DNA from: Sedimentibacter saalensis | GTDB taxonomy: Bacteria; Bacillota; Clostridia; Tissierellales; Sedimentibacteraceae | Direction of reading: 5' to 3' | Assembly: GCF_007830175.1 (NCBI RefSeq) | Contig: NZ_VLKH01000003.1 | Coordinates: forward strand, 248,001 to 312,000 | Length of the DNA stretch: 64,000 nucleotides | The notes under the pieces: generated by a model | Database searches by the model: none | Told to the model about the DNA's origin: nothing | Seen by the model: the letters and a program-made list of their open reading frames with translations, nothing else | Shown here: positions 1-8,128 of the stretch, piece after piece | How the letters are laid out: each line of letters begins with the position of its first letter | How positions within the stretch are numbered: position 1 is the stretch's first letter | Program-made: the position numbers and the translations under genes

Positions 1-90
1 ATTTCGTGCAGTAAAATTACTGAAACCTTGTTCTTTTAAAAATGACCAAATAGTTTTTTTAATTGCTTTATTTACAATCTTACTATCCAT
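1..90 (-). CDS. Partial CDS, N-terminus of a DUF4304-like protein
   Basis: Thirty codons are open from an ATG at position 90 to the window edge, so only the N-terminus is visible. A TGGAGGAAGA ribosome binding site sits just upstream, which supports the start. The residues begin MDSKIVNKAIKKTIWSFLKE and continue with a GFSNFTAR segment, which resembles the start of DUF4304 proteins (helix followed by a GF-x-x-F turn). That resemblance is from memory and the fragment is short, so the family call is tentative. No function is known to me for the family. Confidence 0.55.
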   Translation of the reverse strand, partial: MDSKIVNKAIKKTIWSFLKEQGFSNFTARN

Positions 91-308
91 TCTTCCTCCA
101 TTATTAAAATATCAACAATTAATTTTTTAGATATTATATATATTTTTATAATTAAAAGCTTAAACTAACAAAACGTAGTATTTTACAATTACAACCTAAT
201 GCCATTATATAGTACTTTTTTAGTTTGGTATATAAATAATATTTGTTTTCAATAGTGTTTTATGGGTATAAGTTAATCAGTAAAATTTGTATTGGAAGGA
301 AATATAGT

Positions 309-1076
309 ATGAAAAATATGCCTGTATTATTTATTGGTCATGGTTCTCCCATGAATGCAATTGAAGATAACAAATTTGTTCGTGAATGGCAGTCGCTCAC
401 AGAAAGATTACCAAACCCTAAAGCAATATTGTCGGTTTCAGCTCACTGGTATACAAATGGTACTAAAATTATGGATGAGGAACATCCAGAGACAATATAC
501 GATATGTATGGTTTTCCGGATGATCTTTATAAAATTATATACGCTGCCAAAGGCTCTCCTGAACTTTCTAGCAACATTATTAAAATATTATCTCGTCCAG
601 TGGAAATAGATAATTCATGGGGCTATGACCACGGAACATGGTCAGTATTACACAGAATATACCCAAAAGCAGATATTCCGTTGATTCAGCTTAGTGTCGA
701 CCGTAACGCTTCCATGCAGGAGCATTACAATATTGGTCAACAATTAGCTAAACTCAGACAAGAAGGCGTTCTGATCTTTGGAAGTGGAAATGTTACACAT
801 AACCTAAGTAGAATTAACTGGCAAATGGATGGAGGATATGATTGGGCTGAGGAATTTGATAATTATATCATAAAAAGTATTAAAGACAAAAATTATAATA
901 ATGTGGTTGATTATAGAAAGATAGGTAAATCTGCAGATTATGCTGTACCTATTTCCGACCATTTTGCTCCGCTTTTGTATGTACTGGGAGCATTAGACGG
1001 AAATGAAAAACTAAGCGTCTTTAATGACGAATGTATTATGGGCTCCATGTCCATGACAAGCTATTTATTCGAATAG
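309..1076 (+). CDS. 4,5-DOPA extradiol dioxygenase family protein (YgiD/DODA type)
   Basis: A 255-residue class III extradiol ring-cleavage dioxygenase-like protein of the LigB/YgiD family. These are zinc- or iron-dependent cytoplasmic enzymes acting on catechols such as DOPA; the physiological substrate in bacteria is usually unknown. The expected metal and catalytic histidines are visible: His11 in GHGSP, His46 in SAHW, His108 in YDHGTW, His164 in NVTH and His218 in SDHFAP. Length matches the family (about 260). I chose the ATG at 309 because GGAAGGA lies 7-8 bases upstream; the frame is open further back to a TTG at 243, but that extension matches nothing in the family. It is monocistronic and ends in a hairpin shared with the convergent MmcQ gene. 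Confidence 0.88.
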   Translation: MKNMPVLFIGHGSPMNAIEDNKFVREWQSLTERLPNPKAILSVSAHWYTNGTKIMDEEHPETIYDMYGFPDDLYKIIYAAKGSPELSSNIIKILSRPVEIDNSWGYDHGTWSVLHRIYPKADIPLIQLSVDRNASMQEHYNIGQQLAKLRQEGVLIFGSGNVTHNLSRINWQMDGGYDWAEEFDNYIIKSIKDKNYNNVVDYRKIGKSADYAVPISDHFAPLLYVLGALDGNEKLSVFNDECIMGSMSMTSYLFE

Positions 1077-1081
1077 TTCAA

Positions 1082-1113
1082 AAATATCCTGCGTGAATAA
1101 TCGCAGGATATTT
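1082..1113. terminator. Bidirectional terminator hairpin
   Basis: Arms AAATATCCTGCG and CGCAGGATATTT (12 bp, perfect) separated by an 8-base loop, between the convergent dioxygenase and MmcQ genes. A/T-rich flanks on both sides allow it to serve both strands. Confidence 0.8.
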
Positions 1114-1117
1114 TACC

Positions 1118-1492
1118 CTAATTTACTTTATCACTACAAATTATTTCCATCTGTTTTTTCTTACTAAAACCTAAAAACACTAATTGATAGGATTTATCCA
1201 AAAGATCCTTTAGCAAATCATCTGGTACTTCTCCATCTGGCTTAATGGAATTCCAGTGTACTTTATTCATATAATATCCCGGAATTATGTCCTTAAATTG
1301 ACTTCTTAAAAAGTCTCCTTCTGCTGGTTCCAATTTTAAAGTAATATAATAAGGTTCATTATTTTCGTCCAAACAAACAGCAGCAAACATCTTCCCGCCA
1401 ATCTGATAACGAATCCAATTCCAATCCTTTTGAAGATCCTTAGTAACACCTTTTTTACTTACTAAAAATTCATCAACCCACGTATATCTCAT
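1118..1492 (-). CDS. MmcQ/YjbR family protein
   Basis: A 124-residue protein of the MmcQ/YjbR (DUF419) family, small cytoplasmic proteins with a CyaY/double-wing DNA-binding-like fold and no firmly known role. Visible family features are the central KMFAAVCLDE strand, a LKLEP motif and the GYYMNKVHWNSI segment followed by the C-terminal helix with DLLDKSYQLV. GAGG lies 8 bases before the ATG. The start overlaps the stop of an upstream 51-codon ORF by ATGA, and that ORF in turn overlaps the DUF2812 gene, so this is probably the last gene of the PadR operon. Confidence 0.85.
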   Translation of the reverse strand: MRYTWVDEFLVSKKGVTKDLQKDWNWIRYQIGGKMFAAVCLDENNEPYYITLKLEPAEGDFLRSQFKDIIPGYYMNKVHWNSIKPDGEVPDDLLKDLLDKSYQLVFLGFSKKKQMEIICSDKVN

Positions 1493-1644
1493 ATATTTTC
1501 CTCACTTATACTTTTTTCATTCGAGCCAACAAGGATAGTTCTCACTGTTCGTTGACACTCACCAAAATTCTTTTTTAGCAATTTGCCTTGCTGGATATAC
1601 ACTAAGAACTGTCCTCTATGGCATCCAATGGTTTCATCATTCAT
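1489..1644 (-). CDS. Short 51-residue ORF in the PadR operon
   Basis: An ATG-to-TGA frame that overlaps the end of the DUF2812 gene by 8 bases and the start of the MmcQ gene by 4 bases (ATGA). It reads MNDETIGCHRGQFLVYIQQG and continues with a basic stretch (KLLKKNFGECQRTVRT). I do not recognise it. No strong ribosome binding site precedes it, so translation would have to be coupled to DUF2812. The double overlap is what argues for a real gene; the alternative is a chance frame or a relic of a longer gene, since this segment also holds an imperfect inverted repeat (about 1535-1549 with 1599-1613). Confidence 0.35.
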   Translation of the reverse strand: MNDETIGCHRGQFLVYIQQGKLLKKNFGECQRTVRTILVGSNEKSISEENI

Positions 1645-2146
1645 AGAGTTGTCTATCTTTTATCATGGCTTCCTTTTTGCCATGAATTCTGCCAAGACCA
1701 TACATAAGCAATGCTGCACACAATAAATTGATAAAACCTGCATGCGTTGGATTAAATGTATTTACAACCCCAATAACCAGGTTTGCAAACCCAGCTATTT
1801 CAATCATTTTCCCAATTCTATCCAGATGGTTAATTCGTGAATCAATGTCTGAAAAAATATCGAACGAACCATCTTCCGCTTTCTTGCAAAAGTAAATCCA
1901 CTGCACTATGCGGCCAATGTATACAGCACCTGTTTCTTTCATAAAATTAATGTATGCATCATCTACTCCATGCATTTCCAGGCGAATAATGTACTCACCG
2001 GGTTCACACTTTTCAAATGTATATCTGCAAAAGCTAACTTCGCAAAGAACCCAACCGTTCATCGCCATTTCGTTAAGCCATTGTTCCTCTTTTTCAAAAT
2101 CCCATGCCCAAATCCATTTATGGATAGTCTTCTTTTCTTTCATCAC
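1637..2146 (-). CDS. DUF2812 membrane protein
   Basis: A 169-residue DUF2812 protein. The N-terminal half carries the family hallmark: the WDFEKEEQWLNEMAMNGW segment, then a Cys-containing strand (CRYTFEKCEPGEY) and IVQWIYFCKK. The C-terminal part has two hydrophobic segments (about 114-130 and 134-150), suggesting membrane attachment. DUF2812 genes are typically encoded directly after a PadR regulator, as here, with a 4-base overlap. From memory of the family, the pair is thought to work in envelope or drug stress sensing, but no mechanism is established. The protein ends a few residues after the second membrane segment (MIKDRQLYE), shorter than some family members. Confidence 0.88.
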   Translation of the reverse strand: MMKEKKTIHKWIWAWDFEKEEQWLNEMAMNGWVLCEVSFCRYTFEKCEPGEYIIRLEMHGVDDAYINFMKETGAVYIGRIVQWIYFCKKAEDGSFDIFSDIDSRINHLDRIGKMIEIAGFANLVIGVVNTFNPTHAGFINLLCAALLMYGLGRIHGKKEAMIKDRQLYE

Positions 2147-2460
2147 TTTTCTCCCCCAACAATTAAATCTCCATTATAAACAAGTTCTCTCAGACGTTCA
2201 ATCTCACTCTTTAAAATCGACACTCCGCGTCCCGTTATCTTATATTCTTTCTTTCTGCTTCCTTCTTCGACCGGAAGAAGAGTGATCCATCCTTTTTCAC
2301 ACATGGTATTTAGCGCACCATATAATGTTCCTGCGGCCAGTCTGATTCGTCCTTTTGATAATTCCTCTGCCTGCTGCATTATTCCGTAGCCATGTTGAGG
2401 TTTATACAGCGATAACAATATATAATAAGTCGTTTCAGTCAACGCTAGATTTTCATTCAT
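2143..2460 (-). CDS. PadR family transcriptional regulator
   Basis: A 105-residue winged-helix PadR repressor (PadR-s1 short form). The family pattern is clear: ETTYYILLSLYKPQHGYGIMQ, then LAAGTLYGALNTMCEKGWI as the recognition region and a wing ending in KKEYKITGRG. Short PadR proteins bind palindromes as dimers and respond to small molecules through a C-terminal helix. It is the first gene of the operon, preceded by GAGGAGG at 8-9 bases and by a consensus promoter containing a palindrome, which is the likely autoregulatory operator. Confidence 0.92.
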   Translation of the reverse strand: MNENLALTETTYYILLSLYKPQHGYGIMQQAEELSKGRIRLAAGTLYGALNTMCEKGWITLLPVEEGSRKKEYKITGRGVSILKSEIERLRELVYNGDLIVGGEK

Positions 2461-2483
2461 GTTCTTATACCTCCTCTCGTCAC

Positions 2484-2545
2484 TCGTTATATCGTCCGTC
2501 GTTATATCGTAATTATATTATATCGTCACACGATATATTTGTCAA
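2484..2545 (-). promoter_or_regulatory. Promoter and operator of the padR operon
   Basis: Reading the minus strand, -35 TTGACA (2540-2545) and -10 TATAAT (2517-2522) are both perfect with a 17-bp spacer. The palindrome TATATCG-N5-CGATATA (2519-2537) covers the spacer and -10, so a bound PadR dimer would occlude polymerase. Downstream, the 12-mer TCGTTATATCGT (plus strand) occurs at 2484 and 2499, two related half-site pairs 15 bp apart. Calling these PadR sites is inference from position and symmetry. Confidence 0.75.
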
Positions 2546-2639
2546 CTCTTAAATATAATTAAAAAAGTGTTCAGATTATTGTTGCAATCCATATTCCCTA
2601 GTAAATTTTCCATTAGGAATGCACTTAAAAATAATAAAA

Positions 2640-2684
2640 TAGATGGCTCTGATTACCGAAAAATACAGTAATTATCACCATCTA
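2640..2684 (-). terminator. Terminator of the yolD/polymerase operon
   Basis: Imperfect hairpin with outer arms TAGATGG/CCATCTA and inner arms ATTAC/GTAAT, followed on the minus strand by a T-rich run. It lies about 30 bases past the YolD stop codon. Confidence 0.55.
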
Positions 2685-2712
2685 TCCAAAATTCATACTT
2701 AACCCGATATCC

Positions 2713-3132
2713 TCACATTGTTTCAAATATCTCCCCATCAATGCTGGCTATTTCATCAATGGGGACCCTTGTACCATCGATCATAACAACAACCCGTTCA
2801 TATTCATCTATCTTTTTAACCCTGCCGATAACAGTAACATAGGCGCCGCCACTCTTCTTTTCATCTGGCTGAAAGTAGGTGATTGCTATTTCTGGATGCT
2901 CTTTAAGCTGATCTGCTATGATTTGCAGCCTGACGCTCAAAACGTCCTTCATGTATTCATCCAACTCCACTTTCTCCCCAGTCAATCTTGCGGTTTCTGT
3001 GATGGCGTCACCATATCCGGTCAGTGCGGCAAAAGGAGAAAACTGAGCTGCCCGGTCAATAGCCGACATATGAGGGCGTGTCGCTGAGACATGGTGCGGA
3101 AGATTCATGATGTCGTCATATGATTTTTTCAT
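2713..3132 (-). CDS. YolD-like family protein
   Basis: A 139-residue YolD-like protein. The family signature is present: MNLPHHVSATRPHMS, then RAAQFSPFAALTGYGDAI, and a C-terminal beta-rich part that resembles WYL/Sm-like folds. YolD proteins are encoded next to Y-family polymerases (UvrX/YqjW type) and are thought to be accessory factors, comparable to UmuD with UmuC. Its start overlaps the end of the polymerase gene by 4 bases (ATGA), so the two are translationally coupled and probably act together. Confidence 0.88.
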   Translation of the reverse strand: MKKSYDDIMNLPHHVSATRPHMSAIDRAAQFSPFAALTGYGDAITETARLTGEKVELDEYMKDVLSVRLQIIADQLKEHPEIAITYFQPDEKKSGGAYVTVIGRVKKIDEYERVVVMIDGTRVPIDEIASIDGEIFETM

Positions 3133-4652
3133 GCCTTATGACCTCCAATTTGCTCATTTCTCTCCACTGTGGTTGCGCCTTCCTCCAGATTCATACCCTT
3201 TAGGATGGCATTTTTCCCATATTTCTTTTTTATTTGTAGTATTGCTTTCTGCATCTTTTTTTCACGAGCAAGCTCGGCTTCTTCATATGCTTTATTCGCC
3301 TGTTCAGCCTCATAGTCTGTAAAAAGATCAAGCTGTTCATTGTTATCCGTCTTTTGAACAGCTGCCTCGTCAACAACATGATTTGCAGTAATGTTGACTC
3401 TCCTGATTAAAAGGTTTTTATCAACGATGCGCTCAAACAGCTCTGTGACGGCATCCAAAATTAGCTTTGTAGAGGAGGTATGCCTGCCAAGATTTGCCGA
3501 ACCATGGGCAGATTTCGGAACAACACGTCCGTAGTAGTCAGTGGTAATCGTCCCCTTATATGATTTCTCTTTCACAGGGTTTGATAGATTTTCAATGTCA
3601 TATCCAACCGTCAAAACAAGTTGATCAGTCACAAGCTTTTTGTCTACCAGGTCAAGGACAAGCAGATCAGTCATTTCTCTCACAATCAGCTTTGCTTTAT
3701 CAAATGTATAGGCACAGTGCAGCACCTGTCCTGATCCGATACTGTTTGTGCTTGGCTTATACGCCTTAATATGGGCAATGGTGCATGGCTCCCAACCCCA
3801 TGCATGGTCAATAAGCAGCTCAGCGTTGATGCCAAACAGCTTATACAGTAAATCCTCGTTGTAATAATCGTTTGGCTTCCCAAGAGAACACCTTGCAATA
3901 TCTCCCATGGTAAAGAGCCCTTGTTCTTCCAACTTCTTAGCATACCCTCTGCCTACGCGCCAAAAATCTGTTAAAGGCTGGTGTGACCACAGCAAGCGCC
4001 GATAATTCATTTCGTCAAGTTCAGCGATCTGCACGCCGTTTTGATCCTGTATGGTGTGCTTTGCCTGAATATCCATAGCGACCTTGCAAAGGTACAGGTT
4101 TGTGCCAATTCCCGCTGATGCTGTAATACCGGTCGTTTTAAGGACATCAAGAATCATTTTCGTAGCAAGTTCACGAGCTGAAAGATTGTAGGTAATCAGA
4201 TAATCAGTGGCATCAATGAATACCTCGTCAATGGAATAGACATGGATATCTTCGGAGGCAATGTATTTCAAGTAGATATTGTAAATTTGCGTGCTGTACT
4301 CTATATAAAGGGCCATCCTCGGCGTAGCAGCAATGTAGTCCAACGCCATATCAGGTGAGGATTTCAATTCAGCATCGTTGAAGGATGAGCCTGAAAAAGT
4401 TCTCCCTGGTGCTTTGCGCAGACGTTCTGCATTAACTTCCTTGACCTTCTGCACCACTTCAAACAGCCTCGCCCTGCCTGGAATGCCGTACGCTTTGAGG
4501 GATGGAGAGACAGCAAGGCAGATGGTTTTTTCAGTGCGGCTTGCATCAGCCACAACCAGGTTTGTGGTCAAAGGATTAAGCTCTCGTTCCATACACTCAA
4601 CCGAAGCATAAAAGGATTTTAAATCGATTGCAATATATGTTCTGTTCTTCAT
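3129..4652 (-). CDS. Y-family DNA polymerase, UvrX/UmuC-like
   Basis: A 507-residue translesion polymerase. The two catalytic carboxylate sites are visible: Asp10 in the IDLKSFYASVE palm motif and Asp142-Glu143 in VYSIDEVFID. A helix-hairpin-helix region follows near residues 225-250, and a little-finger-type domain lies at about 300-420. The long charged C-terminal tail (about 430-507, rich in Glu/Lys/Ala) is likely disordered and may bind partners. Such genes are often LexA-controlled and plasmid- or phage-associated. I saw no obvious LexA box in the 58-base gap to the upstream acetyltransferase gene, so transcription may start further upstream. GGAGG precedes the ATG. Confidence 0.9.
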   Translation of the reverse strand: MKNRTYIAIDLKSFYASVECMERELNPLTTNLVVADASRTEKTICLAVSPSLKAYGIPGRARLFEVVQKVKEVNAERLRKAPGRTFSGSSFNDAELKSSPDMALDYIAATPRMALYIEYSTQIYNIYLKYIASEDIHVYSIDEVFIDATDYLITYNLSARELATKMILDVLKTTGITASAGIGTNLYLCKVAMDIQAKHTIQDQNGVQIAELDEMNYRRLLWSHQPLTDFWRVGRGYAKKLEEQGLFTMGDIARCSLGKPNDYYNEDLLYKLFGINAELLIDHAWGWEPCTIAHIKAYKPSTNSIGSGQVLHCAYTFDKAKLIVREMTDLLVLDLVDKKLVTDQLVLTVGYDIENLSNPVKEKSYKGTITTDYYGRVVPKSAHGSANLGRHTSSTKLILDAVTELFERIVDKNLLIRRVNITANHVVDEAAVQKTDNNEQLDLFTDYEAEQANKAYEEAELAREKKMQKAILQIKKKYGKNAILKGMNLEEGATTVERNEQIGGHKA

Positions 4653-4710
4653 TTTATTCTCTGTCCGCCTCCTTCAAAAATTATCTGCCATCAATTGAAT
4701 TTCCTATTTA

Positions 4711-5172
4711 CTACCATAATTCTTTCAACATTCTAAATTCCTTGTAGATAGTATCCCCAAATTTATATTCAAACGAATACTTTTTATTAAATCCATATTT
4801 TTCATACAGCTTAATAGCTACTTGATTATCTATTTCTACGCTTGTATATAAATTTTCACCTGGAAATTTATTGTTGAAAAAAGTTAAAAACTCTTCTAAC
4901 GCTTTTGAGCCAAATCCCTTGCCTTGGTGCTTAATATCAATCATAAATCTTGAAAATGACCATCCAGATAGCTCTTCATCATAATCATATAATAAAAACC
5001 CAACCATTTCATCACCATCATATATTGCTAATGGATATAATTCATCTTCATAAAAAACTTGTACCAGTGAAAATGCATTACTTGCAACATAGTTAGTTTG
5101 ATGCTCTCCTACCTTTAAAGACACACAAGTGTTATAATTAAATTTATCTATTTCTCTAAAATTAATATCCAT
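4711..5172 (-). CDS. GNAT family N-acetyltransferase
   Basis: A 153-residue acetyltransferase of the GNAT fold. The acetyl-CoA binding loop is recognisable in RFMIDIKHQGKGFGSKALEE (Q/R-x-x-G-x-G), preceded by the strand pair MVGFLLYDYD and followed by VEIDNQVAIKLYEKYGF. The closest feel is the spermidine/spermine acetyltransferase (BltD/PaiA) group, but substrate cannot be read from sequence. I chose the ATG at 5172 because AAGGGG lies 7 bases upstream; the ATG at 5187 has this sequence inside the frame. It lies upstream of the polymerase gene on the same strand with a 58-base gap. Confidence 0.85.
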   Translation of the reverse strand: MDINFREIDKFNYNTCVSLKVGEHQTNYVASNAFSLVQVFYEDELYPLAIYDGDEMVGFLLYDYDEELSGWSFSRFMIDIKHQGKGFGSKALEEFLTFFNNKFPGENLYTSVEIDNQVAIKLYEKYGFNKKYSFEYKFGDTIYKEFRMLKELW

Positions 5173-5241
5173 GTAGTACCCCTTCATATTCCTATTTATG
5201 CTTTGTCACAAATCATTCGAATATATTTGTTAAATTTATTT

Positions 5242-5382
5242 CTATATCAGCTCTGGATCATCACCATTTACCATGCCATCAAATATCATAAGTACTTCTT
5301 CTGTTTTTGTACTGTAATAATATTCTGTTTCAGGATTGATAAAATTCATTGCTTTGAGTACGTCTTTCAGTTTTACTTTCAT
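5242..5382 (-). pseudogene. Truncated UPF0158-like ORF (46 residues)
   Basis: A 46-codon frame beginning MKVKLKDVLKAMNFINPETE, with AAAGGA 8 bases before the ATG. It resembles the N-terminus of UPF0158 family proteins (VKLxDVxDAMxxQxxExxYYLxKKTGEI), which are normally about 140-160 residues. The frame stops after GDDPELI, and the following bases are closed in all likely continuations, so this is probably a truncated remnant. A genuine micro-protein cannot be excluded. No function is known for the family. Confidence 0.45.
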
Positions 5383-5827
5383 ATCTGCTAATCCTTTCTT
5401 TAGGTTACCATAAAAGTATCGTATATTTATTATTTTACTTTATCCTTTTCTTATTTATTAATAGCAAAAATAGCTTAATATGAAACGGCTATCTGTGATA
5501 ACCTCTCATAGTGTCTATTTAATTAACATTATAACATGATTGTATAAATATCTCTATATTTTAATGATTTACTTCTGCTATGTTATATGATCCAAATGTC
5601 ATGAAAAATCATTATTTATAGACGTAGATAACAGGTATTCTGATGCAGCTGTATCTAGCAGAAACTAAAGTATTAAAAGAATTGAAACAAGCAATAAAAA
5701 ATACATCTTCAAGATTACTAGAAATTTTTCGACGAGCAATAGTAAGTGATGAAGACGTATCATACATTAAGAAATACACAATAGTGTATTTCACCTAACA
5801 ATATAATAGTACCACAGGAGGTGGCAG
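5383..5827. other. AT-rich intergenic region, nothing identified
   Basis: About 440 bases without a convincing gene. A 51-codon frame (5645-5800) has no ribosome binding site and no recognisable product. No RNA motif or repeat was seen. Confidence 0.5.
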
Positions 5828-5860
5828 ATGAGCCTCAACGCTGCGCACCTTATATATGGA

Positions 5861-5919
5861 TTGACAACGAATTATCAAAGTGCTATTATATAATTATCTC
5901 AATGACCCACGGTCAGTGA
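5861..5919 (+). promoter_or_regulatory. Promoter and TetR-type operator of the flavin reductase gene
   Basis: -35 TTGACA (5861-5866), 17-bp spacer, -10 TATTAT (5884-5889). Just downstream, 5899-5919 forms a 21-bp palindrome: TCAATGACC, CAC centre, GGTCAGTGA, with a single mismatch. It lies between promoter and gene, in the position expected for a repressor roadblock. The adjacent TetR gene at 8203 is the obvious candidate; that link is inference. Confidence 0.75.
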
Positions 5920-5943
5920 AATTAAAACAGGAGGGATAATAGA

Positions 5944-8031
5944 ATGAAAAAAAAATTAAGTTTGCTGCTTTGTTTAATCATGATAATAATCATGGCAGCA
6001 GGATGTACGCAACAGAATGAAATACAGCCACCATCTGCCGTCAACACAGACAGCACCACTAAGGCTATGATGGCACCGGGAACATACACTGCACAGGTAT
6101 ATGGTTTCAGCATGTCCTGGCCCGATATACTCAATGTTACAGTGTCCGAAAATGCAATAGAATCAATCGCATTTGACGAAGAATCCGGAAGCACGGCTTC
6201 CATGATTGATGCTGTGGCAGCAAATATGTTTCCACGAATACTCGAAAACCAATCTATCAATGTAGACATGGTAAGCGGCGCAACCTTTACCAGCGCTGCA
6301 GCTCGTACGGCAATTGAAGACTGCATCAAGCAGGCAATTGTAGCGGCTGGCAATGAAGAATCCGCCATCAGCGCATTCAAAACGACACAAGAAAAAATTG
6401 GCGGAAGCGAGGAACTAGAAACACAGGTGTTAGTAATAGGTATGGGCGGCGGCGGCACATATACTGCCCTTCGTGCGGCAGAAAACGGTGCTGATGTATT
6501 AGTTATAGAAAAACAGGGACGTTACGGCGGCACTACTGCCCTCACCTCCGAAATACAATCCATCAATCCTCCGCGTGTACAAGAGAAATACAACAATGGT
6601 GAAAATTTTACTGACGCAGAAGCTCTGTATCAAGCATGGACAGAATATACGGAAGGCGATGCCAAGAAAGAAATGCTGGACCTCTACTTTAAAAACTCAG
6701 GCCCTGCATTCGACTGGTTGGCTCTTGATCATGGAGCCATGTTCGATTTTGACCCCAAACCCGGTTTTACACCTCAGGACTGGTATAAAGTTAAATTCCA
6801 ATGGTATCCGAACACGTCTCCTGACCACCCAAATGCACCCACTTACGGTTATAACAAGCGTGAGATTGCTTCATATTTCGACAAGCTTGTCGAAGATTTT
6901 ACAGCTTTGGGCGGAAAATATATGCTCGAAACAGAAGCCTATGAACTCATAACAGATGAGACCGGCGCAGTTGTGGGTGCTAAGGCGAAAAACCACTTGA
7001 CTGGCACCGAATACACAATCAAAGCTGACGCAGTTGTTATAGCAACAGGCGGTTTCCTCGGCAATAAAGAAATGACAAACGAATACCTTTCAGATGAATA
7101 TTATCCGCTCAAGGGTGCCTGGAAAGTTTACGGCTCTTATGGAAATGACGGCAAGATGATACAGTCTGCTATTGATATGGGGGCAGCAACTTATAACATC
7201 GGAATGCCTCCGGAGGTACATATGTCCGGCACGCCTATGTTCATACCTCACAGCTACGGCTTTGCCATTAACAGGGTTGAAGGTCAGAAAAGCTTTAACA
7301 CAGGAAGACAATGCGTTTGGTCTGTTGCTGACCTTCCAATGTTCCTTGGAATTACTCCCAACAGCTTGGCTGTAGGTGTGGATGGAGAACGCTTCACAGC
7401 AGAAACTGGTGTAGCCATGCTTGATCCTTGGATTGCCGGTCCTAATTTCTATAGCATCTGGAGCAGTGACCAGATTAACAACGTACGTGACAATGGATTC
7501 AAGCATTTCCTTGGTGGTGTGTCATCAGGTTTTCTTGGTTACACAGGGGACATACCCGTAAATACACCTTTACCTGAAGCGTATGATGTATTAGACGCAG
7601 GAATTGAGATGGGATTCATTTTCAAGGCTGATACAATTGAGAAGCTGGCTGAAGCCATAGACATAGATTCGTCTGCTCTAAAAAATACGGTTAAAACCTA
7701 TAACAGTTACTGTGCAAGCGGCAAGGATGAGCAGTTTAACAAGGATGCGAAATATCTCGAAACAATTGGTCAAGGTCCTTACTATGCTATAAAGATGGCA
7801 AGCTACTCATACAACACTTGTGCAGGACTGGATGTAAATACCAATTTACAAATACTTAACACCTCTGGTGAACCAATTGAAGGCCTTTTCTGCGTCGGCA
7901 GTGACTGCGCAGGTGTTCTTTTCACAGAAAAGAAACCATATGTAACATACGGTGGAGCAAACAACGGTTGGGTTCTCACAAGTGCATACGTTTGTGGTGA
8001 ATCTGTCGCTGAATATGTAAACAACAAGTAA
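5944..8031 (+). CDS. Secreted FMN-/FAD-binding reductase lipoprotein (fumarate/urocanate reductase family)
   Basis: A 695-residue extracytoplasmic reductase. Residues 1-21 are a lipoprotein signal with lipobox MAAGC (Cys21). An FMN_bind domain follows (about 40-130) with SGATFTS; Thr114 is the expected site of covalent FMN attached by ApbE. From residue 162 a Rossmann FAD motif (VLVIGMGGGGTYTALRAAEN) starts the flavocytochrome c/fumarate reductase domain, ending with the family's GLDVNTNLQIL and NNGWVLTSAYVCGE segments. This architecture is that of UrdA/FrdA-type enzymes that reduce fumarate, urocanate or related enoates outside the cell with electrons from a quinone or flavin chain. The substrate cannot be fixed from sequence. 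GGAGGG precedes the ATG. It is followed by a strong terminator and a TetR gene. Confidence 0.9.
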   Translation: MKKKLSLLLCLIMIIIMAAGCTQQNEIQPPSAVNTDSTTKAMMAPGTYTAQVYGFSMSWPDILNVTVSENAIESIAFDEESGSTASMIDAVAANMFPRILENQSINVDMVSGATFTSAAARTAIEDCIKQAIVAAGNEESAISAFKTTQEKIGGSEELETQVLVIGMGGGGTYTALRAAENGADVLVIEKQGRYGGTTALTSEIQSINPPRVQEKYNNGENFTDAEALYQAWTEYTEGDAKKEMLDLYFKNSGPAFDWLALDHGAMFDFDPKPGFTPQDWYKVKFQWYPNTSPDHPNAPTYGYNKREIASYFDKLVEDFTALGGKYMLETEAYELITDETGAVVGAKAKNHLTGTEYTIKADAVVIATGGFLGNKEMTNEYLSDEYYPLKGAWKVYGSYGNDGKMIQSAIDMGAATYNIGMPPEVHMSGTPMFIPHSYGFAINRVEGQKSFNTGRQCVWSVADLPMFLGITPNSLAVGVDGERFTAETGVAMLDPWIAGPNFYSIWSSDQINNVRDNGFKHFLGGVSSGFLGYTGDIPVNTPLPEAYDVLDAGIEMGFIFKADTIEKLAEAIDIDSSALKNTVKTYNSYCASGKDEQFNKDAKYLETIGQGPYYAIKMASYSYNTCAGLDVNTNLQILNTSGEPIEGLFCVGSDCAGVLFTEKKPYVTYGGANNGWVLTSAYVCGESVAEYVNNK

Positions 8032-8052
8032 CCTATTCTCATTTTTACACTT

Positions 8053-8089
8053 GCAACGTATGGGTTTCAACTCATACGTTGCATTTTTG
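8053..8089 (+). terminator. Terminator of the flavin reductase gene
   Basis: Perfect 10-bp arms GCAACGTATG/CATACGTTGC with a 10-base loop followed by ATTTTTGTT. Confidence 0.88.
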
Positions 8090-8128
8090 TTAAGAACATT
8101 CTTCTATATATTAAACTTCATTTAAAAA

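Noticed and set aside
1535..1613. Imperfect inverted repeat (AGGATAGTTCT with AGAACTGTCCT) as a terminator
   Set aside because: The arms are mismatched, the loop is about 50 bases and no T-run follows; the region is probably coding or decayed coding DNA.
2640..2684. Inverted repeat near 2.66 kb considered as an IS end
   Set aside because: Only one copy, no transposase and a T-rich tail; better explained as a terminator.
5645..5800. A 51-codon plus-strand frame (MQLYLAETKVLKELKQAIKN...)
   Set aside because: No ribosome binding site, no recognisable product and AT-rich context; left as unassigned intergenic DNA.
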